DNA of 24,404 nt from JAZOTM01 sp045657625 (GCA_045657625.1 JAZOTM010000007.1:1-24404), one strand, 5' to 3'; shown: positions 1-6,880, counted from the stretch's first letter. The notes: a model not told the origin generated them from the letters alone. Numbers and translations: made by a program.

Positions 1-2
1 AC

Positions 3-107
3 CGCGTTAGCGGCATTGCCCTTGATGGCACAATAAATAACTGCTACACTGCTGAAATCAACGGAGAAAACCTGATTGCTCTTGAGTTCTTCGCCGTCGG
101 TGATTAA
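3..107 (+). CDS. C-terminal end of an unidentified protein (partial)
   Basis: An open frame enters from the left edge and ends with TAA at 105-107, giving the last 34 residues of a longer protein. The residues include the stretch DGTINNCYTAEINGENL, which loosely resembles GLUG-type repeats of surface proteins, but the piece is too short to assign a family. The gene probably belongs to the cargo of the element whose integrase lies at 1333-2385. Its 3' end contains one arm of an imperfect inverted repeat (19-45 with 113-139). The frame is supported only by being open to the edge, so confidence is modest. Confidence 0.4.
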   Translation, partial: RVSGIALDGTINNCYTAEINGENLIALEFFAVGD

Positions 108-139
108 TCGTCAGCAGTTATTTATTGTGCTGTCAAGGG
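19..139. repeat. Imperfect inverted repeat, 27-nt arms, 67-nt spacer
   Basis: Positions 19-45 and the reverse complement of 113-139 match at 25 of 27 bases; the only differences are TG versus CA at 26-27. The left arm is inside the partial gene and the right arm starts just after its stop codon. No T-run follows the right arm, so it does not look like an intrinsic terminator. It could be a long RNA stem, an invertible segment, or a remnant of duplication. Confidence 0.75.
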
Positions 140-249
140 TGACGTCCGGCTACCTCAATGTAAATATCTGCGATTTTCAAGGTTCATCTGAGCCTATTTT
201 TTCGACCCAGTTTTTTCATAGATCATTTGACACTATCCTTACTTTTTTG

Positions 250-278
250 TTGAACTTGGCCGGAACCCTTGCTATACT
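250..278 (+). promoter_or_regulatory. Sigma-A type promoter for a short transcript
   Basis: TTGAAC (250-255) is followed after 17 bases by TATACT (273-278). It points at a terminator at 318-353 with no real gene between, so the expected transcript starts near 285 and is only about 65-70 nt long. Confidence 0.6.
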
Positions 279-284
279 TTATTT

Positions 285-353
285 AATCGAATTTACAAAA
301 GCTCCGGCTTTTCATTTACTCTCTTGTTACCAGCAAGAGAGTTTTTTCTTTTT
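285..353 (+). ncRNA. Candidate small RNA of the integrated element
   Basis: The segment lies between a good promoter and a strong terminator and has no convincing coding frame. It would fold into two hairpins: AAAAGC-TCCG-GCTTTT at 297-312, closed by a four-base loop, and the terminator stem at 318-342. Its 3' T-run overlaps the last codon and stop of the excisionase-like gene on the opposite strand, so the RNA would be antisense only to the very end of that mRNA. I do not recognise the family. The call rests on promoter, structure and terminator only. Confidence 0.45.
318..353 (+). terminator. Rho-independent terminator (+)
   Basis: The stem ACTCTCTTG / CAAGAGAGT (318-326 with 334-342) has a 7-nt loop and is followed by a T-rich run to 353. 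The T-run is on the plus strand only, so it terminates rightward transcripts. Confidence 0.8.
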
Positions 354-588
354 AGACTGCTTCTGGACTAAAGTATCCAATCTCTTCCCACACCTTTCTG
401 TCTGGACAATAGTAGTTGTATTCACTGGAATTTTCTTTCTTCATGGCATATCCAAATTTGAATATTCCCTGTTGGATTCCAATTCTTACAAACTGTGCAT
501 CCTTGTGCATTGCCTCGGCAACCTCAGTTATAGGAACATTTCTACCGGTAAATCTTGGCAGTTCTACATATAACTTTTTGTCTTCCAT
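352..588 (-). CDS. Excisionase-like small DNA-binding protein
   Basis: This 78-aa protein contains the segment ITEVAEAMHKDAQFVRIGIQ (about residues 25-44) and then a KFGYAMKK / YNYYCPDRKVWEE region. This layout (helix-turn-helix, 'FVR.G.Q.G...FG.A', aromatic C-terminus) is typical of small excisionase-type proteins on Firmicutes integrative elements. The start at 588 is chosen because a GGAGGAGG-like ribosome binding site lies 8-9 bases upstream; a longer in-frame start at 669 would cover promoter and operator DNA. It is divergent from the XRE regulator and transcribed from a consensus promoter at 641-669. By analogy it would direct integrase toward excision. Confidence 0.75.
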   Translation of the reverse strand: MEDKKLYVELPRFTGRNVPITEVAEAMHKDAQFVRIGIQQGIFKFGYAMKKENSSEYNYYCPDRKVWEEIGYFSPEAV

Positions 589-612
589 ACTTTTTTTCAC
601 CTCCTCCCGTCT

Positions 613-717
613 AAAATACGAATTATTAGTTCGTATTTTGATAATACGTCTTAATAATTCATTTGTCAATATATAATATGCATTTATAATTCGTATTACG
701 CTCTTGCAATTCGTATT
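613..717. promoter_or_regulatory. Operator array (TTCGTATT motif) between xis-like and XRE genes
   Basis: The motif AATTCGTATT or a close variant occurs four times: 615-624 (reverse), 628-637, 688-697 and 708-717. The first two form a perfect inverted repeat, AAAATACGAA / TTCGTATTTT (613-622 with 630-639). A weaker copy lies at 643-652 in reverse. The sites overlap the start region of the leftward promoter and the -10 or spacer of the rightward promoters, as expected for a repressor, presumably the adjacent XRE protein. Confidence 0.75.
641..669 (-). promoter_or_regulatory. Promoter of the excisionase-like gene
   Basis: Reading leftward, TTGACA (669-664) and TATTAT (646-641) are separated by exactly 17 bases. 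Transcription would start near 634, inside the inverted-repeat operator, giving a leader of about 45 nt. Confidence 0.75.
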
Positions 718-732
718 GCCACATGTTACAAT
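663..732 (+). promoter_or_regulatory. Two candidate promoters for the XRE regulator
   Basis: The first is TTGTCA (663-668), 16 bases, TATAAT (685-690); its -35 box overlaps the leftward -35 on the other strand and its -10 overlaps an operator motif. The second is TTGCAA (704-709), 17 bases, TACAAT (727-732), with an operator motif inside the spacer. Either or both may be used; which one cannot be decided from sequence. Confidence 0.55.
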
Positions 733-753
733 TCACACAAGGAGGTCAGTACA

Positions 754-1278
754 ATGAATAATGGATCTGATATAGGAAATAGAATTAAAGAAGCCAGAAA
801 AGCTCAGCACCTCAGTCAGACTGAACTGGCTAACAGGCTAGGCAAAACTATGCGTACCGTACAGAAATATGAAAGCGGTGAAATAGAACCTTCAATAGGT
901 ATACTGAATGAGATAGCAAATATTCTTAATATCTCCCCGGCAGAACTTATTGGATATCAGAAGAAGAACATTACTTTAGATACTCTCTCAGATGTCCTCT
1001 ATGTTCTAAACGAATTAAATAAAAAAGCAGGTCTTCACTTCAATATAGACGTAAATCGCCCGCCAAAAACTGAAGAGTGGAGCTGTAGCCTTAAATTCAT
1101 GGGAAACGATGAAATAGCAGAAAACAACGCAGATCTCTGCCTTTTTCTGGAAAGATACGCAGATGAACGAGAAAGCCTTGAACAAGGCCTATCAAATGAA
1201 GATAGATTTAATCACTGGTTTGAAACAGAACTTGCATACTACGCAAATATAGCATTGCCCGATAAGAAAGGTGATTAA
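754..1278 (+). CDS. XRE-family helix-turn-helix regulator
   Basis: This 174-aa protein has an N-terminal HTH_3/XRE domain (about residues 8-65) with the characteristic IKEARKAQHLSQTELANRLG and RTVQKYESGEIEPS segments. The remaining 110 residues are acidic and unassigned, perhaps for dimerisation or signal sensing. A strong AAGGAGG ribosome binding site precedes the ATG. It sits between the excisionase-like gene (divergent) and the integrase (same strand, 54 bp downstream), the usual place of the regulator controlling excision. The operator array upstream suggests autoregulation and repression of the excisionase-like gene. No peptidase or cleavage domain is visible, so the inducing signal is unknown. 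Confidence 0.85.
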   Translation: MNNGSDIGNRIKEARKAQHLSQTELANRLGKTMRTVQKYESGEIEPSIGILNEIANILNISPAELIGYQKKNITLDTLSDVLYVLNELNKKAGLHFNIDVNRPPKTEEWSCSLKFMGNDEIAENNADLCLFLERYADERESLEQGLSNEDRFNHWFETELAYYANIALPDKKGD

Positions 1279-1332
1279 GGGACTATCCCCTTTTTCATAA
1301 ATTACCTGAGCATCAAAGGAGGTCGATATTAT

Positions 1333-2385
1333 TTGAAATTACCAAACGGATATGGAAGTGTTATGAAAATGTCCGGGAAACGCAGAAAGCCCTATATGGT
1401 AAGAGTAACCACAGGATGGACCATTGATCCGGAAAAAGGTACCAAAAAGCAGACGTACAATGTCATAGGATATGCTGAAACCAAGCAGGAAGGCTTGCAA
1501 ATGCTATCAGATTATCATCAGAATCCATTTGATACAAAAGCAGCCAAAATGACATTCACAGACGTATATAATGCCTGGTCTGAAGCAAAGTATCCTGCCA
1601 TCTCTAAATCCAACGTACATGGGTATACAGCCTCATATAACGTATGTGGCACCCTTTACAACAAAACTTTTAGAGATATAAGGCTGGCAGAGCTTCAGAA
1701 TGTCATTGATACCTGCAGAAAAAATTATCCTACACTCCGTAAGATCAAAGTCCTTTTCAACCAGCTTTACGATTATGCCCTTAAGAACGATATCTGTAAC
1801 AAGGACTATTCCGAATTTGTAGATATCCTCAAGTATAAGGACAAAAATCCAAATAAGGTTGAGAGAGATATCTTTTCAAAAGCTGAGATTGACAGGCTAT
1901 GGGAACTCAAGGATGATCCGTTCTACCAGACAGTACTGATGCTGATTTACAACGGCTGTAGAATATCTGAACTACTGGATTTGGAAAAGAAAAATGTTCA
2001 TCTTGAAGAACAGTATTTCGATGTGATACTAAGTAAGACTGAAAATGGTATCAGAAAGGTTCCTATAGCAGATAAGGTTCTACCATTCTACAAAGCCTGG
2101 TATGAATCCTCTGACTGTGAATACCTTCTTCACACAGATGACAACAAAAAATTCACCTACAGGAACTATAAAGACAGCTACTGGACACCACTAATAGAAA
2201 ACCTTGGTATGGAACACAATCCTCATGATACTAGGCACACCTGCATATCAATGCTGGCGGAAGCTCATGTGGATCCAACAATGATCAAGAAAATCGTAGG
2301 ACACTCCGGAGCAATGTCTCTGACAGAGAAAGTGTACACACACCTTGATATCCAGTCTCTGGTAGAAGCAATTAACAAAATCTAA
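1333..2385 (+). CDS. int: Tyrosine recombinase (phage/ICE-type integrase)
   Basis: This 350-aa site-specific recombinase would integrate and excise the element. The N-terminus (residues 1-60, with NGYGSV and many basic residues) resembles the arm-binding domain of Tn916-like integrases, followed by a core-binding domain (about 72-170) and the catalytic domain (about 180-345). The full catalytic set is visible: R210 (NGCRISELL), K235, H298 and R301 (HDTRHT), H324 (VGHSG) and Y335 (VYTH), so it should be active. The start is a TTG preceded by AAAGGAGG about 10 bases upstream; the first ATG would lose the conserved N-terminus. The gene ends toward rpsI, and three 11-bp direct repeats follow its stop. 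Confidence 0.93.
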   Translation: MKLPNGYGSVMKMSGKRRKPYMVRVTTGWTIDPEKGTKKQTYNVIGYAETKQEGLQMLSDYHQNPFDTKAAKMTFTDVYNAWSEAKYPAISKSNVHGYTASYNVCGTLYNKTFRDIRLAELQNVIDTCRKNYPTLRKIKVLFNQLYDYALKNDICNKDYSEFVDILKYKDKNPNKVERDIFSKAEIDRLWELKDDPFYQTVLMLIYNGCRISELLDLEKKNVHLEEQYFDVILSKTENGIRKVPIADKVLPFYKAWYESSDCEYLLHTDDNKKFTYRNYKDSYWTPLIENLGMEHNPHDTRHTCISMLAEAHVDPTMIKKIVGHSGAMSLTEKVYTHLDIQSLVEAINKI

Positions 2386-2399
2386 GGCTTGAGAATTTT

Positions 2400-2432
2400 G
2401 CTGTCTACCTGCTGTTTACTCGCTGTTTACGG
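2400..2432 (+). repeat. Three tandem 11-bp direct repeats (possible Int arm sites)
   Basis: GCTGTCTACCT, GCTGTTTACTC and GCTGTTTACGG follow one another without gaps right after the integrase gene. Short direct repeats inside an element end are typical binding sites for the N-terminal domain of Tn916/lambda-type integrases. The function is inferred from position. Confidence 0.6.
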
Positions 2433-2480
2433 TACAAAATTTTCTGCGTTTCACCACAACTGAATACAATTATAGATAAA

Positions 2481-2515
2481 AGAAAAACCCCAGAAACACT
2501 GAGTTTCTGAGGTTT
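2481..2515 (-). terminator. rplM-rpsI operon terminator
   Basis: On the minus strand a 13-bp stem (2503-2515 with 2485-2497, one G-U pair, 5-nt loop) is followed by TTTTTCTTTT. It lies 26 bp past the rpsI stop codon. Confidence 0.9.
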
Positions 2516-2541
2516 GTAAATTCTTTTCGAATCTCGAAAGA

Positions 2542-2940
2542 TTATCTCTTTGAGAACTGTGGTGCACGACGTGCAGCTTTGAGACCGTATTTCTTTCTTT
2601 CTTTCATACGTGGGTCTCTTGTTAAGTATCCAGCACTCTTTAATACAGGTCTGAAATCTGCATCTACAGTAAGTAATGCACGAGCGATTCCGTGACGGAT
2701 TGCTCCAGCCTGTCCTGTATATCCACCACCCTTAACGTTTACAAGTACGTCAAACTTATCTAAGTTTTCAGTAGCAACGAGTGGCTGACGAACTACAACC
2801 TTTAAGGTTTCAAGTCCGAAATATTCATCAATATCTCTTTTGTTGATTGTGATTTTACCGGTTCCCGGTACTAAATATACTCTTGCAACAGATGATTTTC
2901 TTCTACCTGTTCCATAATACTTATTAGATGTCTTAGCCAA
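2542..2940 (-). CDS. rpsI: 30S ribosomal protein S9 (uS9)
   Basis: This 132-aa protein matches S9 over its whole length. It has YYGTGRRKSSVARV at the N-terminus, GGGYTGQAGAIRHGIARALL in the middle, and the invariant basic tail ending in FSKR, which reaches the P-site tRNA on the 30S head. Its length is normal for the family. It follows rplM by 16 bp with a GGAGG-type ribosome binding site, forming the universal rplM-rpsI pair. An integrated element lies just beyond its 3' end, but the C-terminus is intact. Confidence 0.98.
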   Translation of the reverse strand: MAKTSNKYYGTGRRKSSVARVYLVPGTGKITINKRDIDEYFGLETLKVVVRQPLVATENLDKFDVLVNVKGGGYTGQAGAIRHGIARALLTVDADFRPVLKSAGYLTRDPRMKERKKYGLKAARRAPQFSKR

Positions 2941-2956
2941 TGTATTTCCCTCCTAA

Positions 2957-3385
2957 TTAAAATGTCAATACTTCTGGTTTCTGAGCTGCATGCTTGTGAT
3001 CAGGTCCAGCATAAACGAATAACTTCTTGTACATTGCAGAACCAAGTGTTCCCTTTGGAAGCATTCCCTTAACTGCATGCTCGATAACTCTTTCCGGATG
3101 CTTAGCAAGCATATCCTTCAAGCTAGTTTCTTTTAAACCACCAACATAGTCGGAATGGCTGTAATACATTTTCTGATTTAATTTTTTTCCTGTTACTGCA
3201 ATCTTTTCAGCATTGATAACGATTACATAATCACCGGTATCTGCGTGTGGTGTAAAGATTGCTTTATTCTTGCCTCTTAAAACCTTAGCAACTTCTGATG
3301 CTAAACGTCCTAATGTCTGTCCTTCAGCGTCAACTACATACCATTTTCTTTCAACGGTATCAGCACTTGCCATAAATGTCTTCAT
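2957..3385 (-). CDS. rplM: 50S ribosomal protein L13 (uL13)
   Basis: This 142-aa protein is an early-assembling 23S rRNA-binding protein of the large subunit. Recognisable segments are KWYVVDAEGQTLGRLAS, HADTGDYVIVINA, YYSHSDYVGGLK and the end region MLPKGTLG...LFVYAGPDHKH. The length equals that of E. coli L13. AAGGAGG lies upstream of the ATG. It is the first gene of the rplM-rpsI transcript, driven by the promoter at 3566-3594 and preceded by a structured leader of about 174 nt that may mediate autoregulation. Confidence 0.98.
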   Translation of the reverse strand: MKTFMASADTVERKWYVVDAEGQTLGRLASEVAKVLRGKNKAIFTPHADTGDYVIVINAEKIAVTGKKLNQKMYYSHSDYVGGLKETSLKDMLAKHPERVIEHAVKGMLPKGTLGSAMYKKLFVYAGPDHKHAAQKPEVLTF

Positions 3386-3559
3386 TGGTTTTCCTCCTTA
3401 AATTTGGAACTCTTCGAAATCTTCGCGTGTACCGGGCGCTACCAACCTCTATCGTTCCTAACAACAATATATATCTGCTTATGGGAAAAGTGGAAGATTC
3501 CCATAAGGTAAATGCACCTATTTGAGAAGAATAGATACATTTCCAAACTACACTCAGAC
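3386..3559 (-). promoter_or_regulatory. Structured 5' leader of rplM-rpsI (possible L13 leader)
   Basis: The predicted 5' UTR is about 174 nt. It contains a perfect 10-bp hairpin, CTTATGGGAA / TTCCCATAAG, at 3478-3507 with a 10-nt loop. Nearer the gene a GGAAC / GTTCC pairing encloses a small CGAA-gat-TTCG hairpin. An L13 leader that controls this operon is known in Bacillus; I infer a functional analogue by position and structure, not by a verified match to that family. Confidence 0.5.
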
Positions 3560-3565
3560 TAAGAT

Positions 3566-3594
3566 AGTATATATTTTTCTATGTCTATTGTCAA
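3566..3594 (-). promoter_or_regulatory. Consensus promoter of rplM-rpsI
   Basis: TTGACA (3594-3589) and TATACT (3571-3566) on the minus strand are 17 bp apart, near-perfect for the housekeeping sigma factor. The -35 box contains the truA stop codon TGA (3591-3593), so the ribosomal operon can be transcribed independently of the upstream genes. Confidence 0.9.
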
Positions 3595-4340
3595 TAGTTT
3601 TCTTCATATTCAATTCCTATCATAGTCAAGCCGCATGCAGGTGCTGTAGGCCCAGCAGCCTGTCTATTTTGAGCTTCTATCATCCCTTGTATTTCTTGGG
3701 GTACAATTCTGCCTTCTCCCACTTGAATCAAGGTCCCGGCTATAATTCGTACCATATTATACAAGAACCCATTTCCTGTCACTCGTATGGTAATAATATG
3801 GTGCGCATCCTGAGTTATTTGTAAGTCATAAATTGTCCGAACCGTGGTTTCTGCCTGCGTATGAATCGAGCAAAAACTTTTGAAATCATGTTCTCCTAAA
3901 AAATAGGACGCAGCCTTCTGCATCTCTACCAAATTCAAATGATGATGGCAAAAATAAGTCGTTCTTCGAAACTCCGGATCTCGCATGCTCGCATTTAAAA
4001 TACGATATTCATAGGTCTTTTTGCTATTACAGTGTCTTGGATGCCAATCGCTTGCTACTTCCTTCGACCACTGCACAACAATATCTTCCGGCAATCTTTG
4101 ATTCAATGCATAGGCAATTTTTTCCGCCGGTATTCTGGTATTTGTATCAAAAATCGCTATATTTCCTTTGGAATGTACTCCAGCATCTGTGCGACTCGCT
4201 CCCGTCACTTGAATTTCCTCTTGTAACAGTTCTGACAAATTTTGATTCAATACACCTTCTATGGTTTCGCCATTTGGTTGCACTTGCCAGCCGCAGTACG
4301 CAGTCCCTTCATAGGCCACCTTTAAACATATTCTTTTCAT
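3591..4340 (-). CDS. truA: tRNA pseudouridine(38-40) synthase TruA
   Basis: This 249-aa enzyme isomerises uridines 38-40 in the anticodon stem of many tRNAs. The N-terminal AYEGTAYCGWQVQPNGETIEG and the catalytic motif GASRTDAGVHS (nucleophile D52) are intact, as is the C-terminal FLYNMVRIIAGTLIQVG motif. The start at 4340 is preferred: it follows an AAGAGG site and leaves an 8-bp gap after ecfT. An upstream in-frame ATG at 4373 would overlap ecfT by 25 bp and add residues outside the family pattern. It is co-oriented with ecfT, as in Bacillus. Confidence 0.96.
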   Translation of the reverse strand: MKRICLKVAYEGTAYCGWQVQPNGETIEGVLNQNLSELLQEEIQVTGASRTDAGVHSKGNIAIFDTNTRIPAEKIAYALNQRLPEDIVVQWSKEVASDWHPRHCNSKKTYEYRILNASMRDPEFRRTTYFCHHHLNLVEMQKAASYFLGEHDFKSFCSIHTQAETTVRTIYDLQITQDAHHIITIRVTGNGFLYNMVRIIAGTLIQVGEGRIVPQEIQGMIEAQNRQAAGPTAPACGLTMIGIEYEENY

Positions 4341-4348
4341 AGTTCCTC

Positions 4349-5170
4349 TTACTTTGCAAATAACTGAGACCAAACTACGCTAGCTAAAATCACAGCAAGC
4401 AAGTACAAAAACAAAATAATATAAGCGTCTCTATCATCCTCACTGTAATGAAGCGGTTTCATTTTCGTACGTCCTTCACCACCATGATAACATCTTGCTT
4501 CCATTGCCATAGCCAAATCATTTGCTCTTCGAAATGCAGAGACAAACAGCGGAACCAACAAAGGAATCATTGCCTTTGTTTTTTTTATCAATCCACCGGT
4601 TTCAAAATCTGCTCCTCTGGCCATCTGCGCCTTCATGATTTTATCTGTTTCCTCCGTCAATATCGGAATGAAACGAAGCGCAATAGACATCATCATCGCA
4701 ATTTCATGTACCGGAACGCCAATCTTATTAAAATAACGCAACCCTGTCTCTAAACCATCCGTCAACTGATTTGGGGTTGTAGTTAACGTCATAATAGAAG
4801 TAGCCATAATCAAAAAGATCAAACGAATCACCATGGTTACCGCTGTCTTCACACCGGTATTTGTAATTCTTAAAAATCCATAAGACCAATAGGTTACCGT
4901 TCCTTGCGTCAAAAACAGATTAATGGCTGCGGTGATAATCAAAATCACCATAATTGTTTTTAAGCCTCTTAAAATGTATCCAACCGGCACTTTCGATAGC
5001 CACACCACCCAGATTAAAAATAAGGCACATATCCCTAATGCAACCGGGCCATGGTAGGCGAATAACGTAATAATATAAATCAGTGTCGCAACTAATTTTA
5101 CGCGAGGGTCCAAAGAATGGATTACTGATTCTGCCGGATAATATTGACCAATCGTGACATCTCTTAACAT
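4349..5170 (-). CDS. ecfT: ECF transporter transmembrane (T) component
   Basis: This 273-aa membrane protein couples the two ATPases to vitamin-binding S components in energy-coupling factor importers. Hydrophobic segments lie near residues 26-58, 66-88, 108-128 and 248-268. The cytoplasmic coupling helices carry the ARG signatures: AQMARGADF (184-186 ARG) and a variant second copy, AMEARCYHG (ARC at 225-227). The start overlaps the ecfA2 stop by 7 bp (ATGTTAA), indicating translational coupling. No S-component gene is adjacent, so this is a shared (group II) module serving S components encoded elsewhere. Confidence 0.95.
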   Translation of the reverse strand: MLRDVTIGQYYPAESVIHSLDPRVKLVATLIYIITLFAYHGPVALGICALFLIWVVWLSKVPVGYILRGLKTIMVILIITAAINLFLTQGTVTYWSYGFLRITNTGVKTAVTMVIRLIFLIMATSIMTLTTTPNQLTDGLETGLRYFNKIGVPVHEIAMMMSIALRFIPILTEETDKIMKAQMARGADFETGGLIKKTKAMIPLLVPLFVSAFRRANDLAMAMEARCYHGGEGRTKMKPLHYSEDDRDAYIILFLYLLAVILASVVWSQLFAK

Positions 5171-6009
5171 AATTTTTTCAATATCTCCTGTTTTGCTTCT
5201 TCCACAGTTGTTGCTTGTGTATCCACATCAAATCCTGCTTTTTTCAATTCTTGCATCACATATGTCACCTGTGGAGCTGCAAGTCCCATTTCTTCTAATT
5301 CTTTGTAATAGGAAAAAACTTCCTTCGGCGCTCCATCAAAGCGGACATGGCCTTTGTCCATCACAATGATACGGTCCACATATTTAGCCACGTCCTCCAT
5401 ACTGTGAGAAACTAAAATAATGGTCATATGCTGCTCTTTGTGCAGTTTAGCCACTAAATGCAACACATCATCCCGTCCTTTCGGATCAAGTCCGGCAGTC
5501 GGTTCATCTAAAATCAAAACGTCCGGTTTCATAGCAAGCACTCCGGCTATGGCAACGCGTCGTTTTTGTCCTCCAGACAATTCAAACGGAGAATCATAAA
5601 ACATATCCTTCGGAAATCCTACACTATCCAAGGCTTCTATTGCTCTTCTGGTCGCTTCCTTTTCATCGCAGCCCTGGTTTTTCGGTCCAAAACAGACGTC
5701 TGCCAACACCGTTGTCTCAAACAACTGATGTTCCGGATACTGGAATACCAAACCAACCTTTGTTCTTAATTCACGCAAGTTGTAATCTTCATCATAAATA
5801 TCCGCACCATTGTAATAGATTCCACCACTGGTGGCTTTCGTCAAACCATTCATGTGCTGTATCAAAGTAGACTTTCCGGAGCCGGTATGTCCGATGATAC
5901 CAATAAACTGTCCATCTTCAATTTTTAAATTAATATCGGTCAATGCCTGAATCTGATATCCAGTGCCTTCACTATATATATAATTTACTTTATCTAAGAT
6001 AATTGACAT
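5164..6009 (-). CDS. ecfA2: ECF transporter ATP-binding protein A2
   Basis: This 281-aa ABC ATPase pairs with EcfA1 to power vitamin uptake. Visible motifs are Walker A GHTGSGKST (40-48), Q-loop (VFQYPEHQ, about 88-95), signature LSGGQ (144-148), Walker B LILDEP (165-170) and the switch histidine (VSHSMED, H202). The C-terminal extension (about 220-281) is typical of EcfA subunits. It lies 9 bp after ecfA1 with an AGGAG site and overlaps ecfT. The A2 assignment follows the order known from Bacillus (ecfA1-ecfA2-ecfT-truA). Confidence 0.95.
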   Translation of the reverse strand: MSIILDKVNYIYSEGTGYQIQALTDINLKIEDGQFIGIIGHTGSGKSTLIQHMNGLTKATSGGIYYNGADIYDEDYNLRELRTKVGLVFQYPEHQLFETTVLADVCFGPKNQGCDEKEATRRAIEALDSVGFPKDMFYDSPFELSGGQKRRVAIAGVLAMKPDVLILDEPTAGLDPKGRDDVLHLVAKLHKEQHMTIILVSHSMEDVAKYVDRIIVMDKGHVRFDGAPKEVFSYYKELEEMGLAAPQVTYVMQELKKAGFDVDTQATTVEEAKQEILKKLC

Positions 6010-6018
6010 TTTTTGCTC

Positions 6019-6873
6019 CTAGCCTGCAATTCTTTTTAACGAATCCACGAGTTCCTCAATGGTAAGAATTCCATCGGGCAGTGGCATTCCCGCTTGTTTT
6101 AATTCATAAGCCAACAAAGTCACCTGTGGAACATCTAAATGATACTGTTTCAAAGCCTCCACTTGAGAAAAAATCTGGCGTGGCGTGCCTTGCATCACCA
6201 CTTTCCCTTTTTCCATTACAATAACACGATCTGCATCCACAACTTCTTCCATGTAATGAGTAATCAAAATAACTGTAACACCTTTTTTTCGATTTAATTC
6301 ATGCACAGCCTTCAATACTTCTTTTCGTCCTGTAGGATCCAACATGGCCGTGGGCTCATCCAAAACAATACATTTTGGTTCCATCGCCATAACACCGGCA
6401 ATGGCCACACGCTGTTTTTGTCCTCCGGACAACTTGTTAGGAGAATGCGTACGATACTGATACATTCCGACAGACTTCAAGCTTTCTTCCACACGTGTCC
6501 AAATTTCCTCCGTTGGGACTCCGATATTCTCCGGTCCAAAGGCCACATCTTCTTCTACTACCGTAGCGATAATCTGATTGTCCGGATTTTGGAATACCAT
6601 TCCTGCACTTTGTCTTACAGATAGCCAGTTTTCTTCCGGCTTGGTATCAATACCATCCACCCACAAAGTGCCCTCTGTAGGGATTAACAACGCATTGATG
6701 TGTTTCGCCAGTGTAGATTTTCCGGAACCATTGTGTCCAAGAATCGCAATAAATTCCCCTGCTTCCACTTCCAAATTCACTTGGTTTAAAGCAGTTTCAA
6801 TGCCTTCTACATTGCCTTCTTCATCTCTACGAATATATTCATGTACAAGATCTTTTGCTTTTATGATTCCCAT
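6019..6873 (-). CDS. ecfA1: ECF transporter ATP-binding protein A1
   Basis: This 284-aa ABC ATPase carries Walker A GHNGSGKST (46-54), Q-loop VFQNPDNQ (93-100), LSGGQKQ (148-154), Walker B IVLDEPTA (169-176) and the switch histidine (ITHYMEE, H206). It is the first ATPase of the ECF module. An AGGAGAAAG site overlapping the trmL stop precedes the ATG, 7 bp after trmL. In Bacillus and many Clostridia the gene before ecfA1 is rplQ; here it is trmL, so the usual link with the alpha operon has been broken. Confidence 0.95.
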   Translation of the reverse strand: MGIIKAKDLVHEYIRRDEEGNVEGIETALNQVNLEVEAGEFIAILGHNGSGKSTLAKHINALLIPTEGTLWVDGIDTKPEENWLSVRQSAGMVFQNPDNQIIATVVEEDVAFGPENIGVPTEEIWTRVEESLKSVGMYQYRTHSPNKLSGGQKQRVAIAGVMAMEPKCIVLDEPTAMLDPTGRKEVLKAVHELNRKKGVTVILITHYMEEVVDADRVIVMEKGKVVMQGTPRQIFSQVEALKQYHLDVPQVTLLAYELKQAGMPLPDGILTIEELVDSLKRIAG

Positions 6874-6880
6874 CTTTCTC

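Larger units (their letters stand above)
2386..2541. other. Element/chromosome junction region beside rpsI
   Basis: This intergenic DNA between the integrase stop and the rpsI stop holds tandem 11-bp repeats (2400-2432) and the rpsI terminator. One element end must lie here or in the last codons of rpsI. The 3' end of rpsI is a known integration target for some streptococcal ICEs. The exact core site cannot be set because the other end is not in the window. Confidence 0.5.

Noticed and set aside
19..139. Terminator of the partial gene
   Set aside because: The 27-bp inverted repeat has a 67-nt spacer and no following T-run.
76..573. Open frame of 165 codons on the plus strand
   Set aside because: It begins inside the partial gene, crosses a promoter, a terminator and the opposite excisionase-like gene, and its sequence looks like random AT-rich translation without a ribosome binding site.
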